Shown here: one piece after another, positions 1 to 5,423 of the stretch
Layout: each line of letters begins with the position of its first letter
Position numbering within the stretch: position 1 is the stretch's first letter
Assembly (NCBI GenBank): GCA_900553115.1
Contig: USCF01000007.1
Location: forward strand, 1-13,929
Direction of reading: 5' to 3'
DNA: 13,929 nt
From: an uncultured Alphaproteobacteria bacterium
Lineage (GTDB): Bacteria > Pseudomonadota > Alphaproteobacteria > RF32 > CAG-239
Made by a program: the position numbers and the translations under genes
Notes under the pieces: model-generated
The model's input: the letters and a program-made list of their open reading frames with translations, nothing else
Told to the model about the DNA's origin: nothing
The model's database searches: none

Positions 1-3
1 ATC

Positions 4-32
4 TTTACATTTTAATATCAAGAAATTATATT
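4..32 (+). promoter_or_regulatory. Sigma-70-type promoter for the Cys/His-rich protein
   Basis: A TTTACA -35 (4-9) is separated by exactly 17 nt from a TATATT -10 (27-32). The predicted start of transcription near 39 leaves a leader of about 30 nt before the ATG at 71. It also lies downstream of the ATG at 35, which argues against that codon as the start. Consensus match only; not proven. Confidence 0.5.
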
Positions 33-70
33 TTATGCAGAAATGGTTTTTGTCTTTAGAAGGAGAAAAT

Positions 71-601
71 ATGATGGATAAAAAAGAAAAAACGGAAGCG
101 GCTAAAGAAGAGCATAAATGCTGCTGTAATAAAAGCTGCGATTGCGGTTGTCAAGAGGGTAAAGAATGCACTTGTGGCTGCACTTGTGGCTGCGGTTGTG
201 GCTGCGGTTGTTGCTGCAAGAAAAAAGTTTTCAAAGTTTTGGCTGTGTTGGTTATCTTTTTGGCTGGTATGGGGTTTCAGGCTTTGTTGCAATGCGGTTT
301 TCGCTGCCCAATGAACAAGCCGCGTCCAATGCCGGTACAGATGGCTCCAATTCCGGCGATGCCTATGCCTGCTTATTCTGACGCTCAAGGCAGTGACATC
401 ATTATTATTAATACTGACGGTTTAGCAGGTATGGAAAAGTTTTTGAATAGCAAAGGCTGCGCCAAGGATTGCGGCTGCAAAAAAATAAAACACGACCATG
501 ATCATCATTCGCACAAAAAAGATAAGCATTCGGAATTTCATGCAGATAGACATGCTCATATGCCGGAACATGCGCCAATGGCACCGGACGCGGTTAAATA
601 A
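71..601 (+). CDS. Small Cys-rich, His-tailed single-pass membrane protein (putative metal binder)
   Basis: I do not recognise a family. The 176-residue product begins with a Lys/Glu-rich stretch, then has 16 Cys between residues 17 and 49, many as Cys-Gly-Cys, followed by three Lys and one hydrophobic segment (about 53-73). After it come two Cys (75, 79), a Pro/Met-rich linker, a second cysteine group (GCAKDCGC, from 129) and a tail with ten His between 141 and 167. The KKK before the membrane segment suggests a cytoplasmic N-terminus and an external, periplasmic tail (inference). Such density of thiol and imidazole ligands suggests binding of soft metals or zinc/copper/nickel, but no catalytic domain is visible. 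The start at 71 is chosen because AAGGAG (60-65) lies 5 nt upstream; the adjacent ATG at 74 is possible. It is a single-gene unit with its own promoter and terminator. Alternative: a low-complexity surface protein without a specific metal role. Confidence 0.75.
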   Translation: MMDKKEKTEAAKEEHKCCCNKSCDCGCQEGKECTCGCTCGCGCGCGCCCKKKVFKVLAVLVIFLAGMGFQALLQCGFRCPMNKPRPMPVQMAPIPAMPMPAYSDAQGSDIIIINTDGLAGMEKFLNSKGCAKDCGCKKIKHDHDHHSHKKDKHSEFHADRHAHMPEHAPMAPDAVK

Positions 602-625
602 TCTAGAAAAAATCTAAATTTGTGG

Positions 626-654
626 CTCCCTTACTTTGCGTGAGGGAGTTTTTT
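626..654 (+). terminator. Intrinsic terminator of the Cys/His-rich gene
   Basis: A 9-bp stem (CTCCCTTAC / GTGAGGGAG, one G-T wobble) with loop TTTGC is followed by six T. It lies 25 nt after the stop codon of the first gene. Confidence 0.85.
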
Positions 655-696
655 GTGACATTTATATGACAATTTTATAACAAATTTATTTTATGT

Positions 697-725
697 TTGC
701 TTATTTTACAAGAGTTTGTTAGAAT
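697..725 (+). promoter_or_regulatory. Putative promoter of the large Cys-rich secreted protein
   Basis: TTGCTT (697-702), a 17-nt spacer and TAGAAT (720-725) fit a sigma-70 promoter. Transcription would start near 732, giving a leader of about 65 nt that contains the hairpin at 740-766. Consensus match only. Confidence 0.4.
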
Positions 726-739
726 AACTATGGGGGAGT

Positions 740-766
740 AGTCCGACTTTGTATAAAGTTAGGACT
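740..766 (+). promoter_or_regulatory. Hairpin in the 5' leader of the Cys-rich gene
   Basis: AGTCC and ACTTT pair with AAAGT and GGACT around a GTAT loop, with a small internal loop between the two helices. It is not followed by a T-run and ends 17 nt before the strong AAGGAGG (784-790). It may stabilise the mRNA or control initiation. I recognise no known riboswitch class. Confidence 0.4.
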
Positions 767-797
767 GTATGGTTATATAATTTAAGGAGGCTTTACA

Positions 798-2777
798 ATG
801 AGCAAAATGAAGCAAATAGCGGCTTTGACGGCTATGCTGGTTGGCGTGATTATGTATGCGTCGCCGGCAAAAAGTGCTGTCTGTTTTTTGCCAGATGATG
901 ACGGCAGCTGCGGCGGCGGAGATATAGAAATTTCGGACGGCAGCGACAGCGATGACAACAAACCGGAAGAAAAATGCGACGGTTTTACGGTTAGCGCCAC
1001 AGAATATAGAAAGATGAAAAATTGTTTTGATTTTACATCTTGTACAAAATCAAGAACAAATGAAGTTAAGTATAAAAAAGGTGCGCAAAAAGAAAATACA
1101 ACTTGGAGCAACGGAATTTGCTGCACCAACGGAGAAAAATATTTTTCCAAACAGGGACAATGCTGTCCAACCACCGGCTGCGCTTGCAGCGGCGGACGCG
1201 TTTGGAATCCGAGCACTGAACAATGTGAATGTCCGGAAGGTAAAGAATTTATCGGCGGAGTTTGCACTTGTGCAGGAAACACTGTTCCGGATTCAAAGGG
1301 TAACTGCATATTGCCTGACGGCTGTACTTATGAGTATCGTCGAGCCACGACAGAAGATAGCTGCGGCTTAACTGATCTTAATAAAAACTACCAATGTATG
1401 GATACTATAAACGGCTGCAGATGTTTTGATAAGTTGTCTAAAGTATCTTCTATTTCCTTTAGTGCTGGATACGTTGTTCCATACAATAAAATCAGCAATA
1501 AATCTGCAACTTGTGTTGATGAAAACAATGTAACCAGATATCAGACGATTTGTAAGGGAACAACAAAATCAAGTTGTAGTGCCCGTGGTAAGAATTATGA
1601 GTTTAAACCAAATGGCTGCGTAAGCGATACTTATAACAATGGTTTTGAAGTTAAAGGCGATGAATGGGGTGATTGCGTTCAAAAAGAAGAAAAATGCCTC
1701 TATGAATATCGTCAAGCCACTGTATCTGATAGTAATCATGTTACAGGTAATTTAGATGATGGTTATAAATGTAAAAATGGTTCACAATGTTGGAAAAATC
1801 TACAAAAGGTCACATCTTTAGATACAGAAAGTGGTACACCAAGTGTTAATCCTATAAATAAAATCAGTAATAAATCTGCAAGCTGTACAACACTTAATGG
1901 AGTAACAAAATATGAAACGATATGTGAAGGAACTAAAAAATCAAATTGTTTCAGATTCAGTAACAATAAAAAATTTACACCAAATGGCTGCGTGAGCGAT
2001 GCATATAATAATGGTTTTGAAGTTAAAGGCGATGAATGGGGAACATGTGGTTGTGATGCAAGCAAAGGAGCATACGCTACCATAGAAGAGTGCAGAAGCG
2101 GCACAAACTCTGGCTGCGGAAAAGGTTCTGGCGGTTGCTATCAAACTTGTAAATCTCAAGGATATTATTCAACCAAGGAAGAGTGTGAAAATACAACCTA
2201 TAAAGTCACTTGCACAAAGACCTCTGATACTGATGATTGTTATAAGAGAGAAATGAAAGGCTTCTTGATTAAATATGATGAAAGTTCAAAACGAAAAGCG
2301 ATATGTGGTCATGCTGGTTATCGTGCCGAAGCTGAAGCATATTTAGAAATCGTTTTGTCTGATAGCAAAGGAAATGAATATGCAGGTACTTATCCAAAAA
2401 CAGTTGATGGAATTCAATATCAAGAATTACCTGACGATAACTCTAAAGGATATCAATATCCTGCTGGAACGTATTATCTTTGTTACCGAGAAATATGTTC
2501 ATCAAATGGTAATAGTGGTGAGCAATATTGTCCTCACTTTGATCTTAGAGCTTTACAGTTGCTAAGAACAACAGATTATAATGCAGAATTCACTGAGGAA
2601 GTATGTTTTACCGGCAAGGATGGTGGATATGAGGATAAATTTACAACATGTAAGTATAGTCATGAGGCTAGCAACAATAATTATCCATGCAAAAAAGTAA
2701 CCTTCAAAGCTGGAAAAACATATAAAGTCAAATTTTTCATTTCAGGCGCGTATGATTCTAGTTGCAGCTATCAGTAA
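798..2777 (+). CDS. Large secreted Cys-rich repeat protein, unknown function
   Basis: No family recognised. The 659-residue product starts with a Sec-type signal peptide (positive MSKMK, hydrophobic core, likely cleavage after the Ala of AKSA, near residue 27), so it should be exported. It holds 50 Cys. Residues about 115-170 have closely spaced Cys with CP-G and C-C patterns reminiscent of EGF-like or trypsin-inhibitor-like modules. Two copies of a module follow, residues 176-293 and 300-417. A Cys/Gly-rich linker comes next, then a C-terminal domain of about 170 residues with alternating hydrophobic residues, likely beta-rich. No catalytic motif, LPxTG or membrane anchor is visible. Many disulfides imply oxidative folding in the periplasm or outside the cell. 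The start is fixed by AAGGAGG 7 nt upstream, and a terminator follows the stop. A role in adhesion or surface binding is plausible but inferred only from architecture. Confidence 0.8.
   Translation: MSKMKQIAALTAMLVGVIMYASPAKSAVCFLPDDDGSCGGGDIEISDGSDSDDNKPEEKCDGFTVSATEYRKMKNCFDFTSCTKSRTNEVKYKKGAQKENTTWSNGICCTNGEKYFSKQGQCCPTTGCACSGGRVWNPSTEQCECPEGKEFIGGVCTCAGNTVPDSKGNCILPDGCTYEYRRATTEDSCGLTDLNKNYQCMDTINGCRCFDKLSKVSSISFSAGYVVPYNKISNKSATCVDENNVTRYQTICKGTTKSSCSARGKNYEFKPNGCVSDTYNNGFEVKGDEWGDCVQKEEKCLYEYRQATVSDSNHVTGNLDDGYKCKNGSQCWKNLQKVTSLDTESGTPSVNPINKISNKSASCTTLNGVTKYETICEGTKKSNCFRFSNNKKFTPNGCVSDAYNNGFEVKGDEWGTCGCDASKGAYATIEECRSGTNSGCGKGSGGCYQTCKSQGYYSTKEECENTTYKVTCTKTSDTDDCYKREMKGFLIKYDESSKRKAICGHAGYRAEAEAYLEIVLSDSKGNEYAGTYPKTVDGIQYQELPDDNSKGYQYPAGTYYLCYREICSSNGNSGEQYCPHFDLRALQLLRTTDYNAEFTEEVCFTGKDGGYEDKFTTCKYSHEASNNNYPCKKVTFKAGKTYKVKFFISGAYDSSCSYQ
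1323..2048 (+). repeat. Tandem duplication of a 118-residue module in the Cys-rich protein
   Basis: Copy 1 covers 1323-1676 and copy 2 covers 1695-2048, an exact offset of 372 nt (124 codons). Both begin C-[TL]-YEYR-[RQ]-AT. Both contain NKISNKSA-[TS]-C and a Y-[QE]-TIC-[KE]-GT block, and both end with NGCVSD-[TA]-YNNGFEVKGDEWG-x-C. The C-terminal halves are nearly identical and the middles have diverged, as expected of an intragenic duplication under selection on the Cys framework. Confidence 0.85.
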
Positions 2778-2793
2778 AAAACGTTTTTCTCAT

Positions 2794-2808
2794 AAGGAGG
2801 TAATGTAA
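2794..2808 (+). other. Orphan Shine-Dalgarno with a start-stop ATG-TAA
   Basis: A strong AAGGAGG (2794-2800) is followed by ATG (2803-2805) and at once by TAA (2806-2808). This lies between the stop of the Cys-rich gene and its terminator. It could be the remnant of a deleted downstream gene, or a minimal start-stop site. No longer open frame follows. Confidence 0.4.
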
Positions 2809-2819
2809 GTATATAAAAC

Positions 2820-2853
2820 AGGCGGGGTGGATTTATCCCCGCCTTTCGTTTTT
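2820..2853 (+). terminator. Intrinsic terminator of the Cys-rich secreted protein gene
   Basis: An 8-bp GC-rich stem (AGGCGGGG / CCCCGCCT) with a 9-nt loop is followed by a T-rich tail (TTTCGTTTTT). It lies about 42 nt after the stop codon. Confidence 0.85.
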
Positions 2854-2866
2854 CACGCCTCTACTC

Positions 2867-3033
2867 TCAACGTCATTCTTCAGCGCCTCATGCCGTTTTA
2901 TAGGCTGAGGCAGACTGGAGAATCTACGACCTTGTTGCCCACGGCAACGCTTTAGACATTGCTACCGCAATGGCGTTATGGATACTCGGGATTGGCGCAT
3001 CCTGTGGGGTGTGCCACCCAAGTATGACGTTGA
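2867..3033. mobile_element. MITE-like non-coding palindromic element
   Basis: A 167-bp segment is bounded by a perfect 10-bp inverted repeat (TCAACGTCAT at 2867-2876, ATGACGTTGA at 3024-3033). Inside are consecutive stem-loops. 2875-2923 is a long imperfect hairpin with GCCTCA/TGAGGC and GCC/GGC helices. 2934-2948 is GTTGCC-CAC-GGCAAC. 2946-2977 is AACGC plus CATTGC-TACC-GCAATG plus GCGTT, and is mutually exclusive with the preceding stem. ATACT (2982-2986) can pair with AGTAT (3021-3025), enclosing GGGTG-TGC-CACCC. It has no coding capacity and is more GC-rich than the flanking genes. It resembles the dispersed CGTCAT-ended palindromic repeats of many bacterial genomes; whether it recurs in this genome cannot be seen here. 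No clear target-site duplication was found. Confidence 0.6.
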
Positions 3034-3039
3034 ACCTTT

Positions 3040-3119
3040 CTCTCTCGGGGACACCGGAATAACAAAAAAACTCACCATGAGGTGAGCTTTTTTTGTTATT
3101 GGTGGTCCCAACGAGATTT
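3040..3119. repeat. 80-bp direct repeat, copy 1 (tRNA-Glu 3' end plus terminator)
   Basis: This block matches 3243-3321 except for one extra A in an A-run. On the minus strand it contains the last 20 nt of tRNA-Glu including CCA (to 3119), the tRNA terminator and about 25 nt more. The rest of the tRNA is absent, so this is only a 3'-end fragment. Such a fragment is what tyrosine-recombinase integration at a tRNA gene leaves (att core). No integrase gene is present. Confidence 0.8.
3064..3094. terminator. Duplicate bidirectional terminator (copy 1)
   Basis: CTCACC-ATGA-GGTGAG (3071-3086) is flanked by seven A on the left and seven T on the right, so it can act in both directions. It is the copy of the terminator at 3267-3296, here behind a tRNA fragment only. 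It also shields the region from readthrough out of the upstream Cys-rich gene. Confidence 0.7.
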
Positions 3120-3242
3120 AGGTACTCCCGCTTTAAATGTTGAAAGAATGTGCTGTTTGATGGGCGGGTCCTCCTCGCGACGCAACGGCTCAAACTTCGC
3201 AAGCTCGTTTTTGCCGGCTTACCGCTCGAACTCTACGAGTTC
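3120..3242. other. GC-rich non-coding spacer between the direct repeats
   Basis: This 123-bp sequence separates the two 80-bp repeats. It is richer in GC than neighbouring genes and carries a short hairpin, GAACTC-TAC-GAGTTC (3228-3242), next to repeat copy 2. I see no credible ribosome binding site or gene. It may be a minimal remnant of an element once inserted at the tRNA, or the original 3' flank of the duplicated tRNA. Confidence 0.4.
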
Positions 3243-3321
3243 CTCTCTCGGGGACACCGGAATAACAAAAAACTCACCATGAGGTGAGCTTTTTTTGTTA
3301 TTGGTGGTCCCAACGAGATTT
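3243..3321. repeat. 80-bp direct repeat, copy 2 (overlaps the intact tRNA-Glu)
   Basis: This copy, 79 bp because one A is missing, includes the terminator and the true 3' end of the functional tRNA-Glu. The repeat ends inside the T-loop of the tRNA, and the match stops abruptly at 3321/3119. The repeat period is 202-203 bp. Confidence 0.8.
3267..3296 (-). terminator. Terminator of tRNA-Glu
   Basis: CTCACC-ATGA-GGTGAG (3273-3288) has six A on the left, which read as T on the minus strand and end tRNA transcription. Seven T lie on the right, so it is bidirectional. It begins 6 nt beyond the tRNA CCA end, and sodB readthrough would also stop here. Confidence 0.8.
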
Positions 3322-3377
3322 GAACTCGTGTTTTAGCCTTGAGAGGGCCGCGTCCTAGGCCACTAGACGATGGGACC
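3302..3377 (-). tRNA. tRNA-Glu (anticodon CTC)
   Basis: The minus strand folds into a standard cloverleaf. The acceptor GGTCCCA pairs with TGGGACC, the discriminator is A and CCA is encoded. The D-arm GTC/GAC carries the GTCTAGTGGCCTAGGAC signature of tRNA-Glu. The anticodon loop CTCTCAA gives anticodon CTC (3341-3343), decoding GAG. The T-arm ACGAG-TTCAAAT-CTCGT is perfect. The anticodon stem ends with a weak pair (C27-A43 mismatch and a G-T wobble), so it is slightly degraded but the tRNA looks functional. It has its own promoter and terminator. Its 3' end is duplicated at 3100-3119. Confidence 0.93.
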
Positions 3378-3392
3378 GCATTAAGTGTCCCT

Positions 3393-3421
3393 TTTCTAGC
3401 TCATTTTGCTACAGAATGCAA
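3393..3421 (-). promoter_or_regulatory. Promoter of tRNA-Glu
   Basis: On the minus strand, TTGCAT (3421-3416), a 17-nt spacer and TAGAAA (3398-3393) place transcription start near 3386, 9 nt before the mature tRNA. The tRNA therefore need not depend on sodB readthrough, although no terminator separates the two. Confidence 0.5.
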
Positions 3422-3428
3422 GAGTTTT

Positions 3429-4016
3429 TTAATCATACGCTTTAAGATTTTGCCAATTTAGTAGATTATCCAGCACTTTACCCACATAATCGGCGCGCAG
3501 ATTTTGACAATCCAAATAATAGGCGTGTTCCCAAACATCTATGGTTAAAAGCGGCGTGTGGCCAAATATCAGCGGATTATCGGCGTTGCTTGTGTTGTAG
3601 CACAAAAGATTGCCGTTGCCGTCTTCTGCCAGCCAAGCCCAGCCGCTGCCAAACTGCTCCATGGCTTTTTGTTTGAAAATATCCTTAAAATCGTTATACG
3701 AACCAAAAGTTTCTTCTATTTTTTCTAAAAGTTTTTTATTGGGTTCGCCGCCGTCAGGGTTTAGCGACTGCCAATAGAAATTATGATTCCAAACTTGCGC
3801 GGCGTTGTGATAAATGTCTAAATGCTCGGTTTTTTTGTGCGCGTTTATGATGATTTCTTCCAGCGTCATGGTTTCAAATTCTGTACCGCTAATCAGTTTG
3901 TTTAATTTTTCTACATAGCCTTTATGGTGCTTCAAATAGTGAAAGCCAATGGTTTGTCGGCTGATATAGGGTTCTAGTGCGTCAATATTATAGGGAAGTT
4001 CCATCAATTTTATCAT
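3429..4016 (-). CDS. sodB: Fe-type superoxide dismutase
   Basis: It converts superoxide to hydrogen peroxide and oxygen in the cytoplasm. The 195-residue length fits the Fe/Mn-SOD family. All metal ligands are visible: His26 (FHYLKHH), His78 (AAQVWNH), and Asp160 and His164 (DVWEHAYY). Gln74, four residues before His78, and the FGSGWAWL motif point to an iron rather than manganese enzyme; this is inferred from family rules. No signal peptide is present. The start at 4016 has AAAGGAG 7 nt upstream; an internal Met5 is an alternative. It is divergent from ctrA, and its promoter overlaps the palindrome at 4099-4114. No terminator separates it from tRNA-Glu downstream. A few extra residues (HKKTEHLDIYH) lie before the second ligand compared with E. 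coli SodB. Confidence 0.95.
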   Translation of the reverse strand: MIKLMELPYNIDALEPYISRQTIGFHYLKHHKGYVEKLNKLISGTEFETMTLEEIIINAHKKTEHLDIYHNAAQVWNHNFYWQSLNPDGGEPNKKLLEKIEETFGSYNDFKDIFKQKAMEQFGSGWAWLAEDGNGNLLCYNTSNADNPLIFGHTPLLTIDVWEHAYYLDCQNLRADYVGKVLDNLLNWQNLKAYD

Positions 4017-4087
4017 TTTATTACTCCTTTGTTTTACCTCTTACAAAAGATAAGCACTTTTGCTAGACTTCCAAGAGGTCAAAAAAA

Positions 4088-4116
4088 ATTATAAGGCTGT
4101 TAATAATTATTAACAA
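4088..4116 (-). promoter_or_regulatory. sodB promoter
   Basis: On the minus strand, TTGTTA (4116-4111), a 17-nt spacer and a perfect TATAAT (4093-4088) form a near-consensus promoter, giving a leader of about 65 nt. The palindrome 4099-4114 fills the spacer and overlaps the -35. Confidence 0.6.
4099..4114. promoter_or_regulatory. Perfect 16-bp palindrome, putative operator shared by sodB and ctrA
   Basis: GTTAATAATTATTAAC equals its own reverse complement. It holds two outward TTAAC half-sites, the core of CtrA binding sites, but at TTAA-N6-TTAA rather than the canonical N7 spacing. It lies across the -35 region of both divergent promoters, so a bound dimer would block both. CtrA autoregulation is the obvious hypothesis; a redox or iron regulator is also possible. 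Confidence 0.5.
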
Positions 4117-4138
4117 GCTCTTTTCATTTTTATAAAAT
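4110..4138 (+). promoter_or_regulatory. ctrA promoter
   Basis: TTAACA (4110-4115), a 17-nt spacer and TAAAAT (4133-4138) match sigma-70. Start near 4145 leaves a leader of about 47 nt. The -35 overlaps the right half of the palindrome and the -35 of the opposing sodB promoter. Confidence 0.55.
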
Positions 4139-4191
4139 CCTCTTAAACTCAAAACATTAGGTGAGAATTTATTTGCGAAAGGCAGGCAAAA

Positions 4192-4878
4192 ATGAGAGTT
4201 CTTTTAGTTGAAGATGATTACGCGGTTTCTCAAAGCATTGAATCAATGCTGAAAAAAGAAGGTATGGTGGTTGATGCCACTGATTTGGGCGAAGATGGTT
4301 TGGATATTGCCAAACTTTATGATTATGACATCATCATTTTGGATTTGATGCTGCCGGATATGAATGGCTATGAGGTTTTGAAAAACCTGCGCAGCGCTAA
4401 AATCAATACGCCTGTGCTGATTCTTTCCGGATTGTCTGAGCCGGATAAAAAAGTTAAGGGTTTGGGATATGGTGCTGATGACTATTTGACAAAACCTTTT
4501 GATAAGTCAGAATTATTGGCTCGTATTCAAGCTGTGGTTAGACGCTCTAAGGGACATTCAAATTCTATTATCCGCACCGGCGATGTGCAGATTGATTTGG
4601 ATACGCAAACCGTAACCGTAAACGGCAAAACATTGCATTTGACCGGCAAAGAATATGGAATTATGGAACTTCTTTCTTTGCGTAAAGGCGCTACTTTGAA
4701 TAAAGACCAATTTTTGAACCATTTATATGGCGGTATTGATGAGCCTGAACTCAAAATTATCGATGTGTTTATTTGTAAGTTGCGTAAAAAATTGGAGCGC
4801 GCTTCTGGCGGTAAAAACTATATTGAAACGGTTTGGGGACGCGGTTATGTTCTGCGTGATCCGGACGAAGCAAAATAA
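4192..4878 (+). CDS. ctrA: Cell-cycle response regulator CtrA
   Basis: This OmpR-type response regulator (228 residues) controls cell-cycle, division and motility genes in Alphaproteobacteria and is normally phosphorylated by the CckA-ChpT relay. The receiver domain (1-115) has the acidic pocket (Glu7, Asp8, Asp9), phospho-acceptor Asp51 (ILDLMLPDM), Ser79 and Lys101 (TKPF). The winged-helix domain (about 125-225) carries the strongly conserved blocks [33 protein letters not shown] and [13 protein letters not shown], as in Caulobacter CtrA from memory. The start has a GGCAGG-like site 6 nt upstream. The protein ends DPDEAK and lacks the two terminal Ala that Caulobacter CtrA uses for ClpXP degradation, so its turnover may differ (inference). 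It is monocistronic, with a promoter overlapping a TTAA palindrome suggesting autoregulation, and a terminator right after the stop. Confidence 0.95.
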   Translation: MRVLLVEDDYAVSQSIESMLKKEGMVVDATDLGEDGLDIAKLYDYDIIILDLMLPDMNGYEVLKNLRSAKINTPVLILSGLSEPDKKVKGLGYGADDYLTKPFDKSELLARIQAVVRRSKGHSNSIIRTGDVQIDLDTQTVTVNGKTLHLTGKEYGIMELLSLRKGATLNKDQFLNHLYGGIDEPELKIIDVFICKLRKKLERASGGKNYIETVWGRGYVLRDPDEAK

Positions 4879-4891
4879 ATTCAGTGAAAGA

Positions 4892-4927
4892 AAAGCCGAA
4901 GTTTTGAACCTCGGCTTTATTTTTTTT
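4892..4927. terminator. Bidirectional terminator between ctrA and the convergent membrane gene
   Basis: AAAGCCGA (4892-4899) pairs with TCGGCTTT (4911-4918), with an inner GTT-TTG-AAC helix, followed by T(8) (4920-4927). On the minus strand the same stem ends in TTTTC, so it can also serve the convergent gene that stops at 4931. Confidence 0.85.
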
Positions 4928-4930
4928 AGC

Positions 4931-5359
4931 TTAGAATTTTTCGTCCGGCAATTTTGGCGCCTCATAAGCGCTGCGGGCTTCGTCGCTCAAAATGCGCACG
5001 TTTTTGTTATTACGGATTTGCTGCTGGGTTTCTTCACTTGTGCCAAGCTGATAGCCGACAAAGCATAAACAAGTTACAACAGTTACAAACAAAATGTAAA
5101 AATATCGGCCAAAAATACCTTTGATTGTGGCTTTCCAGTTTACGCCGTTGGCGCCGGAATGATAAATGCGCTTGAATATCAAAGTGTAAACGGCCGCAAT
5201 CGCCAGCACACCGGCGTGAACACGCCAATTTTGAGCCAATTCATGAATTTGCGACATATTAAAGTTAAACATCATGTATAATCCGGCGCCTATACCAGCC
5301 CAAGCCATGGGATTAAATATGATTCCGGTTGTGAATAAAGCAATAATACCTTTTATCAT
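4931..5359 (-). CDS. Small inner-membrane protein, unknown function
   Basis: The family is not recognised. The product has 142 residues with three hydrophobic segments: about 4-30 (GIIALFTTGIIFNPMAW...), 47-62 (VHAGVLAIAAVYTLIF) and 86-105 (YFYILFVTVVTCLCFVGYQL). A polar C-terminal tail of about 37 residues follows, rich in Glu, Asn and Arg. KRIYHSG after segment 2 suggests that loop is cytoplasmic. No catalytic motif is seen. The start is supported by CAAGGAG upstream on the minus strand. It lies 64 nt downstream of glmM in the same direction, so co-transcription is possible. The codon pattern and clear SD make it a genuine gene. Confidence 0.75.
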   Translation of the reverse strand: MIKGIIALFTTGIIFNPMAWAGIGAGLYMMFNFNMSQIHELAQNWRVHAGVLAIAAVYTLIFKRIYHSGANGVNWKATIKGIFGRYFYILFVTVVTCLCFVGYQLGTSEETQQQIRNNKNVRILSDEARSAYEAPKLPDEKF

Positions 5360-5423
5360 TTTTTGTTCTCCTTGAAGCTTTTTTTTAGAGTGTAATCATC
5401 GAGTCTTAAAAGAGTCTTTATTT

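Noticed and set aside
35..70. Upstream ATG extending the Cys/His-rich protein by 12 residues
   Set aside because: It has no ribosome binding site and lies before the predicted transcription start, while 71 has AAGGAG at good spacing.
56..388. Open frames in other frames over the Cys-codon-rich region (56-388 minus, 166-381 plus)
   Set aside because: The repetitive TGC/TGT/GGC codons remove stops in other frames; the plus-strand frame from 71 has the SD, membrane span and terminator.
740..766. Known riboswitch or T-box in the leader of the Cys-rich gene
   Set aside because: Only one short hairpin is present, with no conserved riboswitch core or T-box sequence.
2924..3202. Minus-strand open frame of 92 codons over the scar region
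   Set aside because: It reads through the MITE-like hairpins, a terminator and a tRNA fragment; no ribosome binding site and no protein-like pattern.
3082..3282. Plus-strand open frame of 66 codons between the direct repeats
   Set aside because: It runs from the copy 1 terminator into copy 2 repeat DNA, with no SD and no recognisable protein pattern.
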